From positions 124,001 through 188,000 of the forward strand of contig NZ_JAILXZ010000004.1 of NCBI RefSeq assembly GCF_020179475.1: DNA of 64,000 nucleotides, written 5' to 3'. Position numbers and translations under genes: made by a program. Below are positions 17,778-27,084 of this stretch, piece after piece. How positions within the stretch are numbered: the stretch's first letter is position 1; each line of letters starts with the position of its first letter. The notes under the pieces are model-generated. The model worked only from the letters and a program-made list of their open reading frames with translations, had not been told where the DNA came from and did not search any database. The DNA comes from Novosphingobium huizhouense (GTDB lineage Bacteria > Pseudomonadota > Alphaproteobacteria > Sphingomonadales > Sphingomonadaceae).

Positions 17778-18044
17778 TCAGCGAACCGCGCCGCGACGGA
17801 CGAGGTTGACGATCGCGAGCAGGATCACGGCGCCGAGGAACGAGACGATCAGGCTGCCGGCCGAGATGCCGTCGGTGATCGAACCGCCACCGATCAGCGG
17901 CGCGAGCAGGAAGCCGCCGAGCAGCGCGCCGACAATGCCGACCACGATGTTCAGGAAGATGCCCTGCTGGGCGTCGGTGCGCATGACGATGCTGGCGAGC
18001 CAGCCGAGGATGCCGCCGACGACGAGAAGAATGATAAGGCCCAT
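17778..18044 (-). CDS. GlsB/YeaQ/YmgE family stress membrane protein
   Basis: The 88-residue protein consists of three hydrophobic glycine-rich segments. It has the family pattern MGLIILLVVGGILGWLASIV, then the acidic turn MRTDAQQG, a second helix NIVVGIVGALLGGFLLAP and a C-terminal helix. Members of this family (transglycosylase-associated proteins) are general-stress-induced inner-membrane proteins. A ribosome binding site (AAGGGA) precedes the ATG. An EcfG-type promoter sequence upstream agrees with stress control. Confidence 0.92.
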   Translation of the reverse strand: MGLIILLVVGGILGWLASIVMRTDAQQGIFLNIVVGIVGALLGGFLLAPLIGGGSITDGISAGSLIVSFLGAVILLAIVNLVRRGAVR

Positions 18045-18080
18045 GGTGATAATCCCTTCGAAATGCTGTCTTTCCCGCAA

Positions 18081-18105
18081 AACCGGGAGGACGGCCTTTG
18101 GTTCC
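18081..18105 (-). promoter_or_regulatory. EcfG-type general stress promoter of the GlsB-type gene
   Basis: On the minus strand GGAAC (18105-18101) is followed after 17 bases by GTT (18083-18081), which fits the alphaproteobacterial sigma-EcfG consensus GGAAC-N16/17-CGTT except for the first base of the -10 element. It lies about 37 bases before the start codon of a gene family known to respond to general stress. The match is seen; use by EcfG is inferred. Confidence 0.5.
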
Positions 18106-18179
18106 GAAGGTGCGACGAGCCGTTGCGGGCGTTGCTTGCCGCTACTTGAACTCTACTTGGGCGCGACTCAGGCGTGAAC

Positions 18180-18995
18180 TCAGGCGACGAGCAGCCACGC
18201 CCCCGCGCCGAGGCCGAGCGCGATGCGATACCACGCGAACGGGGTGAAGCCGCGACGGCTGACATAGGCGACGAACAGCTTGATCACCGCGAGCGCGACC
18301 ACGAACGCGACGAAGGCGCCGATCGCGATCTCGCTCCAGCCGACCCCGGTGGTGCCTGCGGCAAGCGCATGGCGCTGGCCGAGCAGTTCGATGGTGCTCG
18401 CCCCGAGCATCGTCGGGATCGCGAGGAAGAACGAGAACTCGGCCGCAGTGCGGCGCTCGATGCCCATGGCGAGCGCCCCCATGATCGTCGCGCCCGAGCG
18501 GCTCATGCCCGGGATCATCGCGAGGCACTGGACGAAGCCGACGCCGATCGCCTGGCGCAGCGGCAACTGGCCGATGCCCGAGGGGCCGCCGCCCCTGGCG
18601 AAGCGCTCGACCACGAGGATGCCGACGCCGCCGACGATCAGCGCGGCGCAGACCACCAGCGGGCTGCCGAGCAGGCCCTCGATCTGGTGCTTGAAGATCA
18701 GGCCGATCACCGCCGCCGGCATGAACGCGGCAAGCAGGTTGCGCACGAAGCGCAAGCTGAGCGGCTCGAGCCGGACAAGTCCCATGCCCACCGCCCAGAA
18801 CGTGCGCCAGTACTGGACTACCACCGCGAGGATCGCGCCGAGCTGGATCACCACGTTGAACAGCGCCCATTGGGCGGCGTCGTAGCCGAACAGCTCGGTC
18901 GCGAGGATCAGGTGGCCCGTCGAGGAGACCGGCAGGAACTCGGTCAGGCCCTCGACGATGCCGAGAAGAACCGCGGTAATGGTGGTGCTGTCCAT
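18180..18995 (-). CDS. uppP: undecaprenyl-diphosphatase UppP
   Basis: UppP removes a phosphate from undecaprenyl pyrophosphate at the membrane, recycling the lipid carrier for peptidoglycan and polysaccharide synthesis. The 271-residue protein has about eight membrane segments and both family motifs: EGLTEFLPVSSTGHLIL near residue 15-31 with the catalytic Glu, Ser and His, and PGMSRSGATIMGAL near 160-173 with the key Arg. The ATG at 18995 is well placed. The gene is functionally linked to the Wzx/Wzy pathway further right, though not genetically. Confidence 0.96.
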   Translation of the reverse strand: MDSTTITAVLLGIVEGLTEFLPVSSTGHLILATELFGYDAAQWALFNVVIQLGAILAVVVQYWRTFWAVGMGLVRLEPLSLRFVRNLLAAFMPAAVIGLIFKHQIEGLLGSPLVVCAALIVGGVGILVVERFARGGGPSGIGQLPLRQAIGVGFVQCLAMIPGMSRSGATIMGALAMGIERRTAAEFSFFLAIPTMLGASTIELLGQRHALAAGTTGVGWSEIAIGAFVAFVVALAVIKLFVAYVSRRGFTPFAWYRIALGLGAGAWLLVA

Positions 18996-19089
18996 GGGCG
19001 CATGGAGTTGCCGCAGTGCAGCAGGGTGTCAAGGGCGGCAGCCGGGCCGCCGCCCTTAAATTTCCGTCATCCTGTCGACGGCGCCGTGC

Positions 19090-21285
19090 TTACCAGATGC
19101 GCAGGCGCTGCTCGGGCGGCAGGTAGAGCTTGTCGCCCGGCGTGACGTCGAAGGCCTTGTACCATTCGTCGAAGTTGCGGACGATGCCGTTGATCCGGTA
19201 CTGCGCCGGCGAGTGCGGGTCGGTGACGAGGTACTGGCGCGCGGTCTCGTCGCGGATCGCCTGGCGCCAGACCTGGGCGAAGGCCATGAAGAAGCGCTGG
19301 TCGCCGGTCAGGCCGTCGATCACCGGCGCAGGCTTGCCGCCGAGCGAGAGCTTGTAGGCGCGGTAGGCAAGGCTGAGGCCGCCGAGGTCGCCGATGTTCT
19401 CGCCCATAGTCAGCTGGCCGTTGACGCAGGCCTTGCCGCCCACGCTGTTCTCGTCGAACGGGCAGTAGGCATCGTATTGCTTGCCGAGCCGCGCGGTCAG
19501 CGCCTCGAAGGCGGCGCGGTCCTTGTCGGTCCACCAGTCGCGCATGTTGCCCTTGCCGTCGTAGGCGGCGCCCTGGTCGTCGAAGCCGTGGCCCATCTCG
19601 TGCCCGATCACCGCGCCGATCGCGCCGTAGTTGACCGCCGGGTCCGCCTTGAGGTTGAAGAACGGCGGCTGGAGGATCGCGGCCGGGAACACGATCTCGT
19701 TGTAGGTCGGGTTGTAGTAGGCGTTGATCGTCTCAGGCAGCATGCCCCACTCGCTGCGGTCGACGTCCTGGCCGACGCGCGCGGCCTCGAACCGGCTTTC
19801 CCAGTCCTGCGCGGCGATGGCGTTGGCGAGCGGGGTCGCAGGCGACACGGTCAGCCCGGCGTAGTCCTTGTAGGTGGCCGGCATGCCGATCTTGGGCGTG
19901 AACGCGTCGAGCTTGGCTTGGGCTTCCTTTCTCGTCTCCGGGCCCATCCACTTGAGGTCGGCGAGGTTGGCGGCCATCGCCTTGCGCAAGTTGGCCACGA
20001 GTTCGTCCATCGCCACCTTGTTCTCGGGCGGGAAGTAGCGCTCGGCATAGAGCTTGCCCAGCTGCTCGCCGACCTGACCTTCGACCGCGCGGATCGCGCG
20101 CTTCCAGCGCGGCAGCTGCGCCTTCTGCCCGGCCAGCACGGTGCCGTAGAAGGCGAAGCGCGCATCGTCGATCGGCTTAGGCAGGACGCCGGCATAGGAG
20201 GCGAGGAACTGGGTCGCGAGCCAGGCCCGCCACGTCTCGACCGGCTCGCTGCGCACCAGTTGCGCCAGCGCCGGCACGCCGCCGCCGCCGAGCTTCGCCG
20301 CCATGTCGGCAGTGTACTTCACCGCGGCGAGCTTCTCGGGCGAAGGCGGCATCTGCGCGACGACCGCCCCCTGCGCCTTGGCAAGGCCCATGTCGGCGAG
20401 CATCGCATCGACCGGCAGGCCCGGCAGGGCCCGCGCGAAGTCGGCCCGGCCGATCTTGGTGTAGGTCAGCGCCGGATTGCGCGAAAGCGCGCGGTCCCAG
20501 TGGGCGAGCGCCATCTTCTTCTCGAGCGCATAGACGGCGTCCGCGGTCTTCGCAGGGTCGGCATACCCCGCCTGGCCCAGCGCGAAGCGCAGCCACTCCA
20601 TGTACTTTTCGCGCACCAGCAGGTTGCGCGGGTTGTCGACGAGATAGAAATCGCGATCGGGCAGGCCGAGGCTGCCGGTGCCCATGTAGAGGATGTAGTG
20701 ATCGCTGTCCTGCTCGTCGGCGGTCACGTAGAAGCTGATCGGCGAGGCGATGCCGGGCATGGCGAACAGCCGGGCGAGGTCGTCGCTGGTCCGCGCAGCG
20801 GCGATCCGGTCGAGCCAGGGCTTCGCCGGCGCGAGGCCGGCGGCATCGATCGCCGCGGTATCGAGGTAGGCCGCATACGTCGCGGCGATCTTGCCTTCGG
20901 GCGTCGCCGGGTCGGGCTTCCTGGCGGCGAGTTCGTCGAGGATGCCCTTGATGCGCTCCTGCGACAGGTCGTCGAGCACGTTGAACGAGCCGTAGCGGGT
21001 CTTGTCAGCGGGCATGACGAAGCTCGACTGCCACTTGCCGTTGACGAAGGCGTTGAAGTCGTCGCCCGGCTTCACGCTGCGGTCGACGTACTGCAACTGG
21101 ATTCCCGCGCCGGGGAACACGCGGCTCATCAGCGGGGCGGCCATCGGCGCAGGTGTGCTCGCGGGCGAGGGGGCGGCAGGCGCATCCGCAGACGCGGCGC
21201 GGCTTTGCGCCGGCTGGGCATGAAGGGCGGGCGCAAGCAGCGAAAGCGCCGACACGGTGACGAGGAATGCAGGAAGCCTGGGCAT
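19090..21285 (-). CDS. M13 family zinc metallopeptidase (neprilysin/PepO-like), secreted
   Basis: The 731-residue protein has a signal peptide (residues 1-23) and an alanine/proline-rich linker, then the two M13 domains. The N-terminal cap starts with DRSVKPGDDFNAFVNGKW. The catalytic domain carries HEMGH at about residues 562-566 and the third zinc ligand in GENIGDLGGLSLAYRAY about 60 residues later. The NAYYNPTYNEIVFPAAILQPPFF motif precedes the zinc site, and the C-terminal VWRQAIRDE and PEQRLRIW regions end as usual for the family. It should degrade peptides in the periplasm or outside. Confidence 0.95.
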   Translation of the reverse strand: MPRLPAFLVTVSALSLLAPALHAQPAQSRAASADAPAAPSPASTPAPMAAPLMSRVFPGAGIQLQYVDRSVKPGDDFNAFVNGKWQSSFVMPADKTRYGSFNVLDDLSQERIKGILDELAARKPDPATPEGKIAATYAAYLDTAAIDAAGLAPAKPWLDRIAAARTSDDLARLFAMPGIASPISFYVTADEQDSDHYILYMGTGSLGLPDRDFYLVDNPRNLLVREKYMEWLRFALGQAGYADPAKTADAVYALEKKMALAHWDRALSRNPALTYTKIGRADFARALPGLPVDAMLADMGLAKAQGAVVAQMPPSPEKLAAVKYTADMAAKLGGGGVPALAQLVRSEPVETWRAWLATQFLASYAGVLPKPIDDARFAFYGTVLAGQKAQLPRWKRAIRAVEGQVGEQLGKLYAERYFPPENKVAMDELVANLRKAMAANLADLKWMGPETRKEAQAKLDAFTPKIGMPATYKDYAGLTVSPATPLANAIAAQDWESRFEAARVGQDVDRSEWGMLPETINAYYNPTYNEIVFPAAILQPPFFNLKADPAVNYGAIGAVIGHEMGHGFDDQGAAYDGKGNMRDWWTDKDRAAFEALTARLGKQYDAYCPFDENSVGGKACVNGQLTMGENIGDLGGLSLAYRAYKLSLGGKPAPVIDGLTGDQRFFMAFAQVWRQAIRDETARQYLVTDPHSPAQYRINGIVRNFDEWYKAFDVTPGDKLYLPPEQRLRIW

Positions 21286-21420
21286 CTTGGAGCTGTTCCG
21301 TTCCGGTTACATCTGAGACCGGATCGACTTTAGCGCCTTGACGCGCGGTGAACAGCCATCCTTGCGGGCGAGGCCGGACAGTTCATGTCGTTCGACAGGT
21401 CGGGTGTGCGGTTGGTCGAT

Positions 21421-23226
21421 TCAGGCCTCGGCGCCTTCGAACTGCAATCGGGCGAGGCGCGCGTAGAGCCCGTCCTGCGCCGAAAGGCTCGCGTGCGTGC
21501 CCTGTTCGGCAATGCGGCCCTGGTCCATCACCACGATCCTGTCGGCCTGGCGCACGGTGGCGAAGCGGTGGGCGATCACCAGCGTGGTACGCGTGCGCAT
21601 CAGCCGGTCGAGCGCCTGCTGGACCAGCCGCTCGCTTTCGGCGTCGAGTGCGCTGGTCGCCTCGTCGAGCAGCAGGATCGGCGCATCGCGCAGCAGCGCC
21701 CGGGCAATCGCGATGCGCTGGCGCTGCCCGCCCGACAGGCGCGCGCCGTCCTCGCCAAGGAAGGTGTCGAGCCCTTGCGGCAGCGCGCGCAGGAAGCTCT
21801 CGGCATTGGCGTCGCGCGCCGCCTGCCAGATCTGCTCGTCGCTGGCGTCCCAGTTGCCGTAGCGCAGGTTGTCGCGGGCGGACGCGGCGAACAGCACGCC
21901 GTCCTGCGGCACCAGCGCCATGCGGGCGCGCACCTCGGCGGGGTCGGCCTGCGCCAGCGGCACGCCGTCGATCCGCACGGTGCCGCCCTGCGGGTCGTAG
22001 AAGCGCTCGGCAAGCTGGAACAGCGTCGACTTGCCCGCGCCCGACGGGCCGACGATGGCCACGGTCTCGCCCGGCTCGACGGTCAGCGAGAAGTCTTCGA
22101 GCGCAGCAAGTTCGGGTCGGCTGGGATAGCGGAAGGTGACGTTCTGGAAGGCGAGCTGGCCGCGCGGCGGGCTCGGCAGCGCGATCGGGCGGGCGGGCGG
22201 CGCGATGTCGGGCTGTTCGAGCAGCAGCTCGTTGAGCCGCATCGCCGCCCCCGCCCCGCGCACGAGATCGCCGTAGACCTCGGTCAACGCGCCGAACGCC
22301 CCGGCGACGATGCCGCCGGTCAGCACGAATGCAGCGATCGTCCCCCCGCTGATGTGGCCTGCGGCGACCGCCAGCGCACCCTGCCACATCAGCACGGTCA
22401 GCGCGCCGAAAATGAGGAAGATGACGATCGCGGTCATCACCGCGCGGATGCGGATGCGGCGTTGCGCGGCGGCGAAGGTGCGCTCGACCGCGCCGGAAAA
22501 GCGCTGCGCCTCGCGCGATTCCTGGCCGAAGGCCTGGACCACCCGCATCGCCGCCAGCACTTCGGCGATCATCACCCCGATGTCGGCGACGCGATCCTGG
22601 CTCGAACGCGAGGCGTTGCGCAGCCGCGCGCCGAAGAACATGATCGGCCCGATCACCACCGGGATGCCGACGAGCAGGCCCGCCGTGAGCCCGGGCGCCA
22701 GCGCGAACAGGTAGACGATGCCGGCGACCGCGGTGAGGATGTTGCGCAGGGCGACCGAGACGCTGGTGCCGACCACCTGCTCGATGATCGCGGTGTCCGA
22801 GGTCATCCGCGACGAGATTTCCTTGGGGCTGTTGGTCTCGAAGAACGAGGGTGGCAGGCGCAGGAGGTTCTTCTGCACATTGAGCCTGAGGTCCGCGACC
22901 ACGCGCTCGCCGATCCACGAGACGAAGTAGAACCGCACCGCGGTGCCCAGCCCGAGCAGGATCACGATCAGCGCCAGCATGCGGAACGAACCGTTGATCG
23001 TGCTCGCATTGGCGCCCGGCCCGAAGGCCTTGTCGATGATCGCCTTGAAGCTTGCCGGGATCGCGATGGTGGAGCCCGAGGTGACGAGGAGCGCACCGAG
23101 CGCCAGCAGCACCTGCGTCGGATAGTTCAGCGCCTGGCGCCAGACCATGCGCAAGGGGGTGAGGCTGCGCCGCGCGGGCGCCTGCGGTTGTGGCGAAGCC
23201 GGGTCGCCCTTTGATACCTCGTCCAT
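21421..23226 (-). CDS. MsbA-like ABC transporter, fused permease and ATPase
   Basis: The 601-residue half-transporter has six membrane helices in the first 340 residues and a C-terminal ATPase. The ATPase shows Walker A VGPSGAGKST, Q-loop LVPQDGVLF, signature LSGGQRQRIAIARALL, Walker B ILLLDEATSALD and the H-loop VIAHRFATV. It works as a homodimeric exporter in the inner membrane. Substrate could be lipid A core, another lipid or a drug; the sequence does not decide. It is divergent from phaZ across a leader of about 160 bp and lies 135 bp beyond the start of the M13 peptidase gene. Confidence 0.93.
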   Translation of the reverse strand: MDEVSKGDPASPQPQAPARRSLTPLRMVWRQALNYPTQVLLALGALLVTSGSTIAIPASFKAIIDKAFGPGANASTINGSFRMLALIVILLGLGTAVRFYFVSWIGERVVADLRLNVQKNLLRLPPSFFETNSPKEISSRMTSDTAIIEQVVGTSVSVALRNILTAVAGIVYLFALAPGLTAGLLVGIPVVIGPIMFFGARLRNASRSSQDRVADIGVMIAEVLAAMRVVQAFGQESREAQRFSGAVERTFAAAQRRIRIRAVMTAIVIFLIFGALTVLMWQGALAVAAGHISGGTIAAFVLTGGIVAGAFGALTEVYGDLVRGAGAAMRLNELLLEQPDIAPPARPIALPSPPRGQLAFQNVTFRYPSRPELAALEDFSLTVEPGETVAIVGPSGAGKSTLFQLAERFYDPQGGTVRIDGVPLAQADPAEVRARMALVPQDGVLFAASARDNLRYGNWDASDEQIWQAARDANAESFLRALPQGLDTFLGEDGARLSGGQRQRIAIARALLRDAPILLLDEATSALDAESERLVQQALDRLMRTRTTLVIAHRFATVRQADRIVVMDQGRIAEQGTHASLSAQDGLYARLARLQFEGAEA

Positions 23227-23387
23227 CCCGCTCGCCTAGCCGATGCGGTGCCGCTCCGAAAGGGGAACCAAAAGGGCAACCCGCGCGACCTCGCCCTTTG
23301 CTGCATTGCACAACGCGGCGAAAGGGCGCATCTTGGGTGGCAAACGAATCCCTCCGGCAGCGCGCCGGAAGCCGAAAGGTGTCGCAG

Positions 23388-24644
23388 GTGCTTTACAAGG
23401 CTTATGAAATCCAGCGCTCGCTGCTCAATGCGGGCAGCGCCTGGGCGTCGATGACCGCCGATCTTCTCAACGATCCGCGCTCGCCCTTCGCCGGGCTCGG
23501 CCCCACGCAGATGATGGCCTCGGCGCTCGACGTCTTCGCCCACGCCACGGCGCCGCGCGGCAAGCCCGCCTTCGGCATCAAGACGATCCAGCTCGACGGC
23601 GCGATCCATGCGGTCAGCGAATCGACCGAGCTGCAGAAGCCGTTCGGCAAGCTCAAGAAGTTCACCCATGCCGGGCTTCCCGCCGATGCGCCGCGACTGC
23701 TGATCGTCGCCCCGATGAGCGGGCACTTCGCCACGCTGCTGCGCGGCACGGTCGAGCGTATGCTCGAACGCTGCGTCGTCTACATCACCGACTGGGCGGA
23801 CGCCAAGTTCGTGCCGCTGGCCGACGGGTCGTTCGATCTCGACGACTACATCGACTATCTTGTCGAGTTCCTCGAGCACATCGGCCCGGGCGCGCACGCG
23901 ATGGCGGTCTGCCAGCCCTCGGTGCCGATGTTCGCGGCAACGGCGGTGATGGCGGCGGCCGAGCATCCGTGCCGCCCGGTGACGCTGACGATGATGGGCG
24001 GGCCGATCGACACGCGCGAGAGCCCGACCGCAGTCAACGACCACGCGATCACCAAGCCCTACGTCTGGTTCAAGCACAACGTCATCACCGAAGTGCCGAG
24101 CAACTATCCGGGCGAGGGGCGCCGCGTCTATCCGGGGTTCGTGCAGCTGACCAGCTTCATGTCGATGAACCTCGGCAGCCACATGATGAGCCATTACAAG
24201 CTGTTCCAGCACATGGTGCAGGGCGCCGACGAAAGCGCCGAGGCGACCAAGGCGTTCTACGACGAATATCGCGCGGTCTGCGACCTGCCGGCCGAGTTCT
24301 ATCTCCAGACCGTCGATGTCGTGTTCCAGCAGCATCTGCTGCCCAAGGGCGAGTTCGTCCACCGCGGTACGCCGGTCGATCTCGCCGCGATCAAGGACAC
24401 CGCGATCCTGTGCATCGAGGGCGAGAAGGACGACATCTCGGGGATCGGCCAGACCAAGGCGGCGCTGAAGGTGACGCCGAACCTGCCCGACGACATGAAG
24501 CAGTACCACATGGCGCCCGAAGTCGGGCACTACGGAATCTTCAACGGCAGCCGCTGGCGCACGCGCATCGCCCCGGTGGTGGATGCCTGGATCGCCAAGT
24601 TCGAAAAGAAGGCCAGGGCGCGCAAGCTGACCGTGGTCGCCTGA
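23388..24644 (+). CDS. phaZ: intracellular polyhydroxyalkanoate depolymerase PhaZ
   Basis: PhaZ breaks down the cell's own PHB granules. The 418-residue protein follows the Ralstonia PhaZ1 type: N-terminal LYKAYEIQRSLLNAGSAWA, catalytic cysteine in AMAVCQPSVPM (about residue 175), the catalytic Asp in the IEGEKDDISGIGQ segment, and the His in APEVGHYGIFNGSRW. The start is the GTG at 23388, which gives the usual N-terminus; no ATG is well placed. It diverges from the ABC exporter. The reductase gene phaB lies about 37 kb away in this window, and no phaC is present. Confidence 0.93.
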   Translation: MLYKAYEIQRSLLNAGSAWASMTADLLNDPRSPFAGLGPTQMMASALDVFAHATAPRGKPAFGIKTIQLDGAIHAVSESTELQKPFGKLKKFTHAGLPADAPRLLIVAPMSGHFATLLRGTVERMLERCVVYITDWADAKFVPLADGSFDLDDYIDYLVEFLEHIGPGAHAMAVCQPSVPMFAATAVMAAAEHPCRPVTLTMMGGPIDTRESPTAVNDHAITKPYVWFKHNVITEVPSNYPGEGRRVYPGFVQLTSFMSMNLGSHMMSHYKLFQHMVQGADESAEATKAFYDEYRAVCDLPAEFYLQTVDVVFQQHLLPKGEFVHRGTPVDLAAIKDTAILCIEGEKDDISGIGQTKAALKVTPNLPDDMKQYHMAPEVGHYGIFNGSRWRTRIAPVVDAWIAKFEKKARARKLTVVA

Positions 24645-24759
24645 TCGCTCCGTCCCGGACGGGGGCGCGCTTCGTCGCGCAACCACCGTGCGGGGCGCCT
24701 TGGCGAGGAACTGCAATCGCGCGCGGCGCTTCCGGCTGTGACAGCCAAGGAGTGCGCCG

Positions 24760-25344
24760 ATGGGGCAGCAGGAACAGTTCATGCCGGAGCGCGACGACGC
24801 TCCGGTTACCGCCGCCAAGGATCTCGATTCGGATCGCGCGCTGCTCGCCGAGGCGGTGACGATCAATCGCGATCCCGATGACGTCTACGCCTTCTGGCGC
24901 GACCCGACCAACCTCGTGCAGGTGATGGAGAACGTCGCCGCAATCGAGCGGATCGACGACCGGCGCTCGCGCTGGACGGTCAAGGGTCCGGGCGGCAAGG
25001 ACGTCTGCTGGGTGTCGGTCATCACCCACGACGTGCCCGGCGAAGAACTCACCTGGCAATCGGAGGAAGGGGCCCAGGTCGCCAACAGCGGCAAGGTCGA
25101 GTTCCGCGATGCCGGTCCGCGCGGCACGGTGGTCCGCGCGGTCATCGCCTACGATCCTCCCGGCGGCGCCATCGGCCAGCTGATCGCCAAGCTGTTCCAG
25201 CGCGAGCCGCGAATTCAGACCCGGCGCGACCTGCACCGGCTCAAGCAATTCCTCGAAACCGGCGAGCTCGCGACGTCCGCACGCAATCGGCGCATCCACG
25301 AAGAGCGCTACGGCGACGAGTCCCAGGCGGAGAAGCAGGCATGA
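24760..25344 (+). CDS. SRPBCC (START-like) family protein
   Basis: The 194-residue protein carries the SRPBCC helix-grip pattern. [24 protein letters not shown] is the first strand and helix, followed by [14 protein letters not shown], the strand with [36 protein letters not shown] and the long C-terminal helix [22 protein letters not shown]. These proteins bind hydrophobic ligands; this subgroup is often annotated as polyketide cyclase/dehydrase without evidence of activity. A strong ribosome binding site (AAGGAG) stands before the ATG. Its stop overlaps the next ATG by four bases (ATGA), so it forms an operon with the dehydrogenase, a frequent pairing in alphaproteobacteria. Confidence 0.9.
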   Translation: MGQQEQFMPERDDAPVTAAKDLDSDRALLAEAVTINRDPDDVYAFWRDPTNLVQVMENVAAIERIDDRRSRWTVKGPGGKDVCWVSVITHDVPGEELTWQSEEGAQVANSGKVEFRDAGPRGTVVRAVIAYDPPGGAIGQLIAKLFQREPRIQTRRDLHRLKQFLETGELATSARNRRIHEERYGDESQAEKQA

Positions 25345-26537
25345 AGGCGATTACCTGGCACGGCAAGCACGACGTCCGTCTCGACAGCGTCGACGATCCT
25401 GAAATCCTCAATCCGCGCGATGCGATCATCCGGGTGACCTCGACCGCGATCTGCGGTTCGGACCTGCACCTCTACGACGGCTATGTGCCGACGATGGAGA
25501 AGGGCGACGTGCTCGGCCATGAATTCATGGGCGAAGTCGTCGAGATCGGGCCGAAGTCCACGCTCAAGGTGGGCCAGCGCGTGGTCGTTCCGTTCCCGAT
25601 CGCCTGCGGCAGCTGTTACCACTGCTCGAAGCAGCAGTACTCGGGCTGCGAGAACGCCAACCCGGCGGACACGCAGGACATCGGCCGCGAAGGCATGGGC
25701 ATGCCGATGAGCGGGATCTTCGGCTACAGCCACATGACCGGCGGATATTCGGGCGGGCAGGCGGAATATGTCCGCGTGCCGTTCTCCGACTTCGGACCGT
25801 TGGTCATCCCCGACGACAGCATCGAGGACGACAAGGTTCTGTTCCTTAGCGACATCCTGCCGACCGGCTGGATGGCGGCCGAGAATGCCGAGATTGAACC
25901 CGGCGACACGGTCGCGGTGTGGGGCTGCGGACCGGTCGGGTTATTCGCGGTGCAGTCGGCCTTCCTGATGGGCGCCGAGCGGGTGATCGCGATCGACCAC
26001 TTCCCCCACCGCCTGGCGCTGGCCAAGCAGTTCGGCGCCGAAGTGCTCAACTACGAACAGAGCAAGATCTACGAAGCGCTGTGGGACATGACCGGCGGCA
26101 TCGGTCCCGACGCCACCATCGACTGCGTCGGGCTCGAATCGCACGGTGCCTTCGCCGACAACATCTGGGACCAGATCAAGGTATCGACCTTCATGGCGAC
26201 CGATCGCCCCCACGTGATCCGCCAGGCGATCATGGCGACGCGCAAGGGCGGGCGGGTATCGATGCCCGGCGTCTATGCGGGCTTTGTCGACAAGTTTCCG
26301 CTGGGCGCGTTCATGGAGAAGGGGTTGACGCTCAAGACCGGGCAGACCCACGTCCACAAGTACCTGCGCCCGCTGTACACCGCGATCGCCGAGGGGAAGA
26401 TCGATTCGACCTTCCTCATCAGCCACCGCATGGGGCTCGACGAGGGACCCGAAGGCTACAAGCACTTCAAGGAAGAGCAGGACACCTACACCAAGATCGT
26501 GCTCAAGCCCGGGATGGCGGCGACCACGGCCGCCTGA
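25341..26537 (+). CDS. zinc-dependent alcohol dehydrogenase
   Basis: The 398-residue medium-chain dehydrogenase has the catalytic zinc ligands in [12 protein letters not shown] and [12 protein letters not shown], and the four structural-zinc cysteines in [15 protein letters not shown]. The Rossmann motif [13 protein letters not shown] lies near residue 195. It belongs to the glutathione-dependent formaldehyde dehydrogenase-like branch, whose substrates differ widely, so no specific alcohol can be named. It is cotranslated with the SRPBCC gene through an ATGA overlap and is convergent with the MaoC gene, 7 bp away. Confidence 0.93.
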   Translation: MKAITWHGKHDVRLDSVDDPEILNPRDAIIRVTSTAICGSDLHLYDGYVPTMEKGDVLGHEFMGEVVEIGPKSTLKVGQRVVVPFPIACGSCYHCSKQQYSGCENANPADTQDIGREGMGMPMSGIFGYSHMTGGYSGGQAEYVRVPFSDFGPLVIPDDSIEDDKVLFLSDILPTGWMAAENAEIEPGDTVAVWGCGPVGLFAVQSAFLMGAERVIAIDHFPHRLALAKQFGAEVLNYEQSKIYEALWDMTGGIGPDATIDCVGLESHGAFADNIWDQIKVSTFMATDRPHVIRQAIMATRKGGRVSMPGVYAGFVDKFPLGAFMEKGLTLKTGQTHVHKYLRPLYTAIAEGKIDSTFLISHRMGLDEGPEGYKHFKEEQDTYTKIVLKPGMAATTAA

Positions 26538-26544
26538 CCGGCGC

Positions 26545-27006
26545 TCAGACGAAGAACTGGGTGATCCACTCGCAGATCAGGGCAGGCTTGTCCTGCCCTT
26601 CGATCTCGACCGTGATCTCCATCGTCTGCTGCCACTGGCCGGGGCGCTTCTCGTCGAGCTCGAGCAGCTTGAACACCCCGCGGATGCGCTTGCCCGAGCG
26701 CACCGGCGATAGGAAGCGCGTCTTGTTGCCCCCGTAATTGACGCCCATCTTCACCCCCTCTGGGCGCGGGCAGTCGCTCTCCATCGTCAGCAGCGGGATC
26801 AGCGACAGCGTGAGGAAGCCGTGGGCTATCGTGCCGCCGAACGGGGTGTCCTTGGCGCGCTCGGGATCGACGTGGATGAACTGGAAGTCCCCGGTCGCCT
26901 CGGCGAACTGGTTGATGCGCTCCTGCGTCACCTCGACCCAGCTTGACGTTCCGACCACCTCGCCCACGCGGGCCTTGATCTCGGCTGCAGGAATGAACTT
27001 GGTCAT
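26545..27006 (-). CDS. MaoC-like hotdog-fold hydratase
   Basis: The 153-residue protein has the MaoC/R-specific enoyl-CoA hydratase pattern: FAEATGDFQFIHVDPERA with the catalytic Asp and His, then FGGTIAHGFLTLSLIP. It probably hydrates an enoyl-CoA; some members feed (R)-3-hydroxyacyl-CoA into PHA synthesis, which would match phaZ nearby, but the NodN-like subgroup is not characterised. I chose the ATG at 27006 because GGAG stands six bases before it; the ATG at 27018 would add four residues. Confidence 0.9.
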   Translation of the reverse strand: MTKFIPAAEIKARVGEVVGTSSWVEVTQERINQFAEATGDFQFIHVDPERAKDTPFGGTIAHGFLTLSLIPLLTMESDCPRPEGVKMGVNYGGNKTRFLSPVRSGKRIRGVFKLLELDEKRPGQWQQTMEITVEIEGQDKPALICEWITQFFV

Positions 27007-27084
27007 GTCGCTCTCCATGTTCTGCTTTGGCGACAGTCATGGCGGCTCGCGGGCTCACCGGCAAGTGATTGCTTAACCGGCCGG

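Noticed and set aside
19213-21333. Open frame of 706 codons on the plus strand opposite the M13 peptidase
   Set aside because: Antisense shadow; the minus-strand gene has complete catalytic motifs.
24707-24731. EcfG-like GGAAC upstream of the SRPBCC gene
   Set aside because: The expected GTT at 16-17 bases is replaced by GCT/CTT, so the match is too weak.
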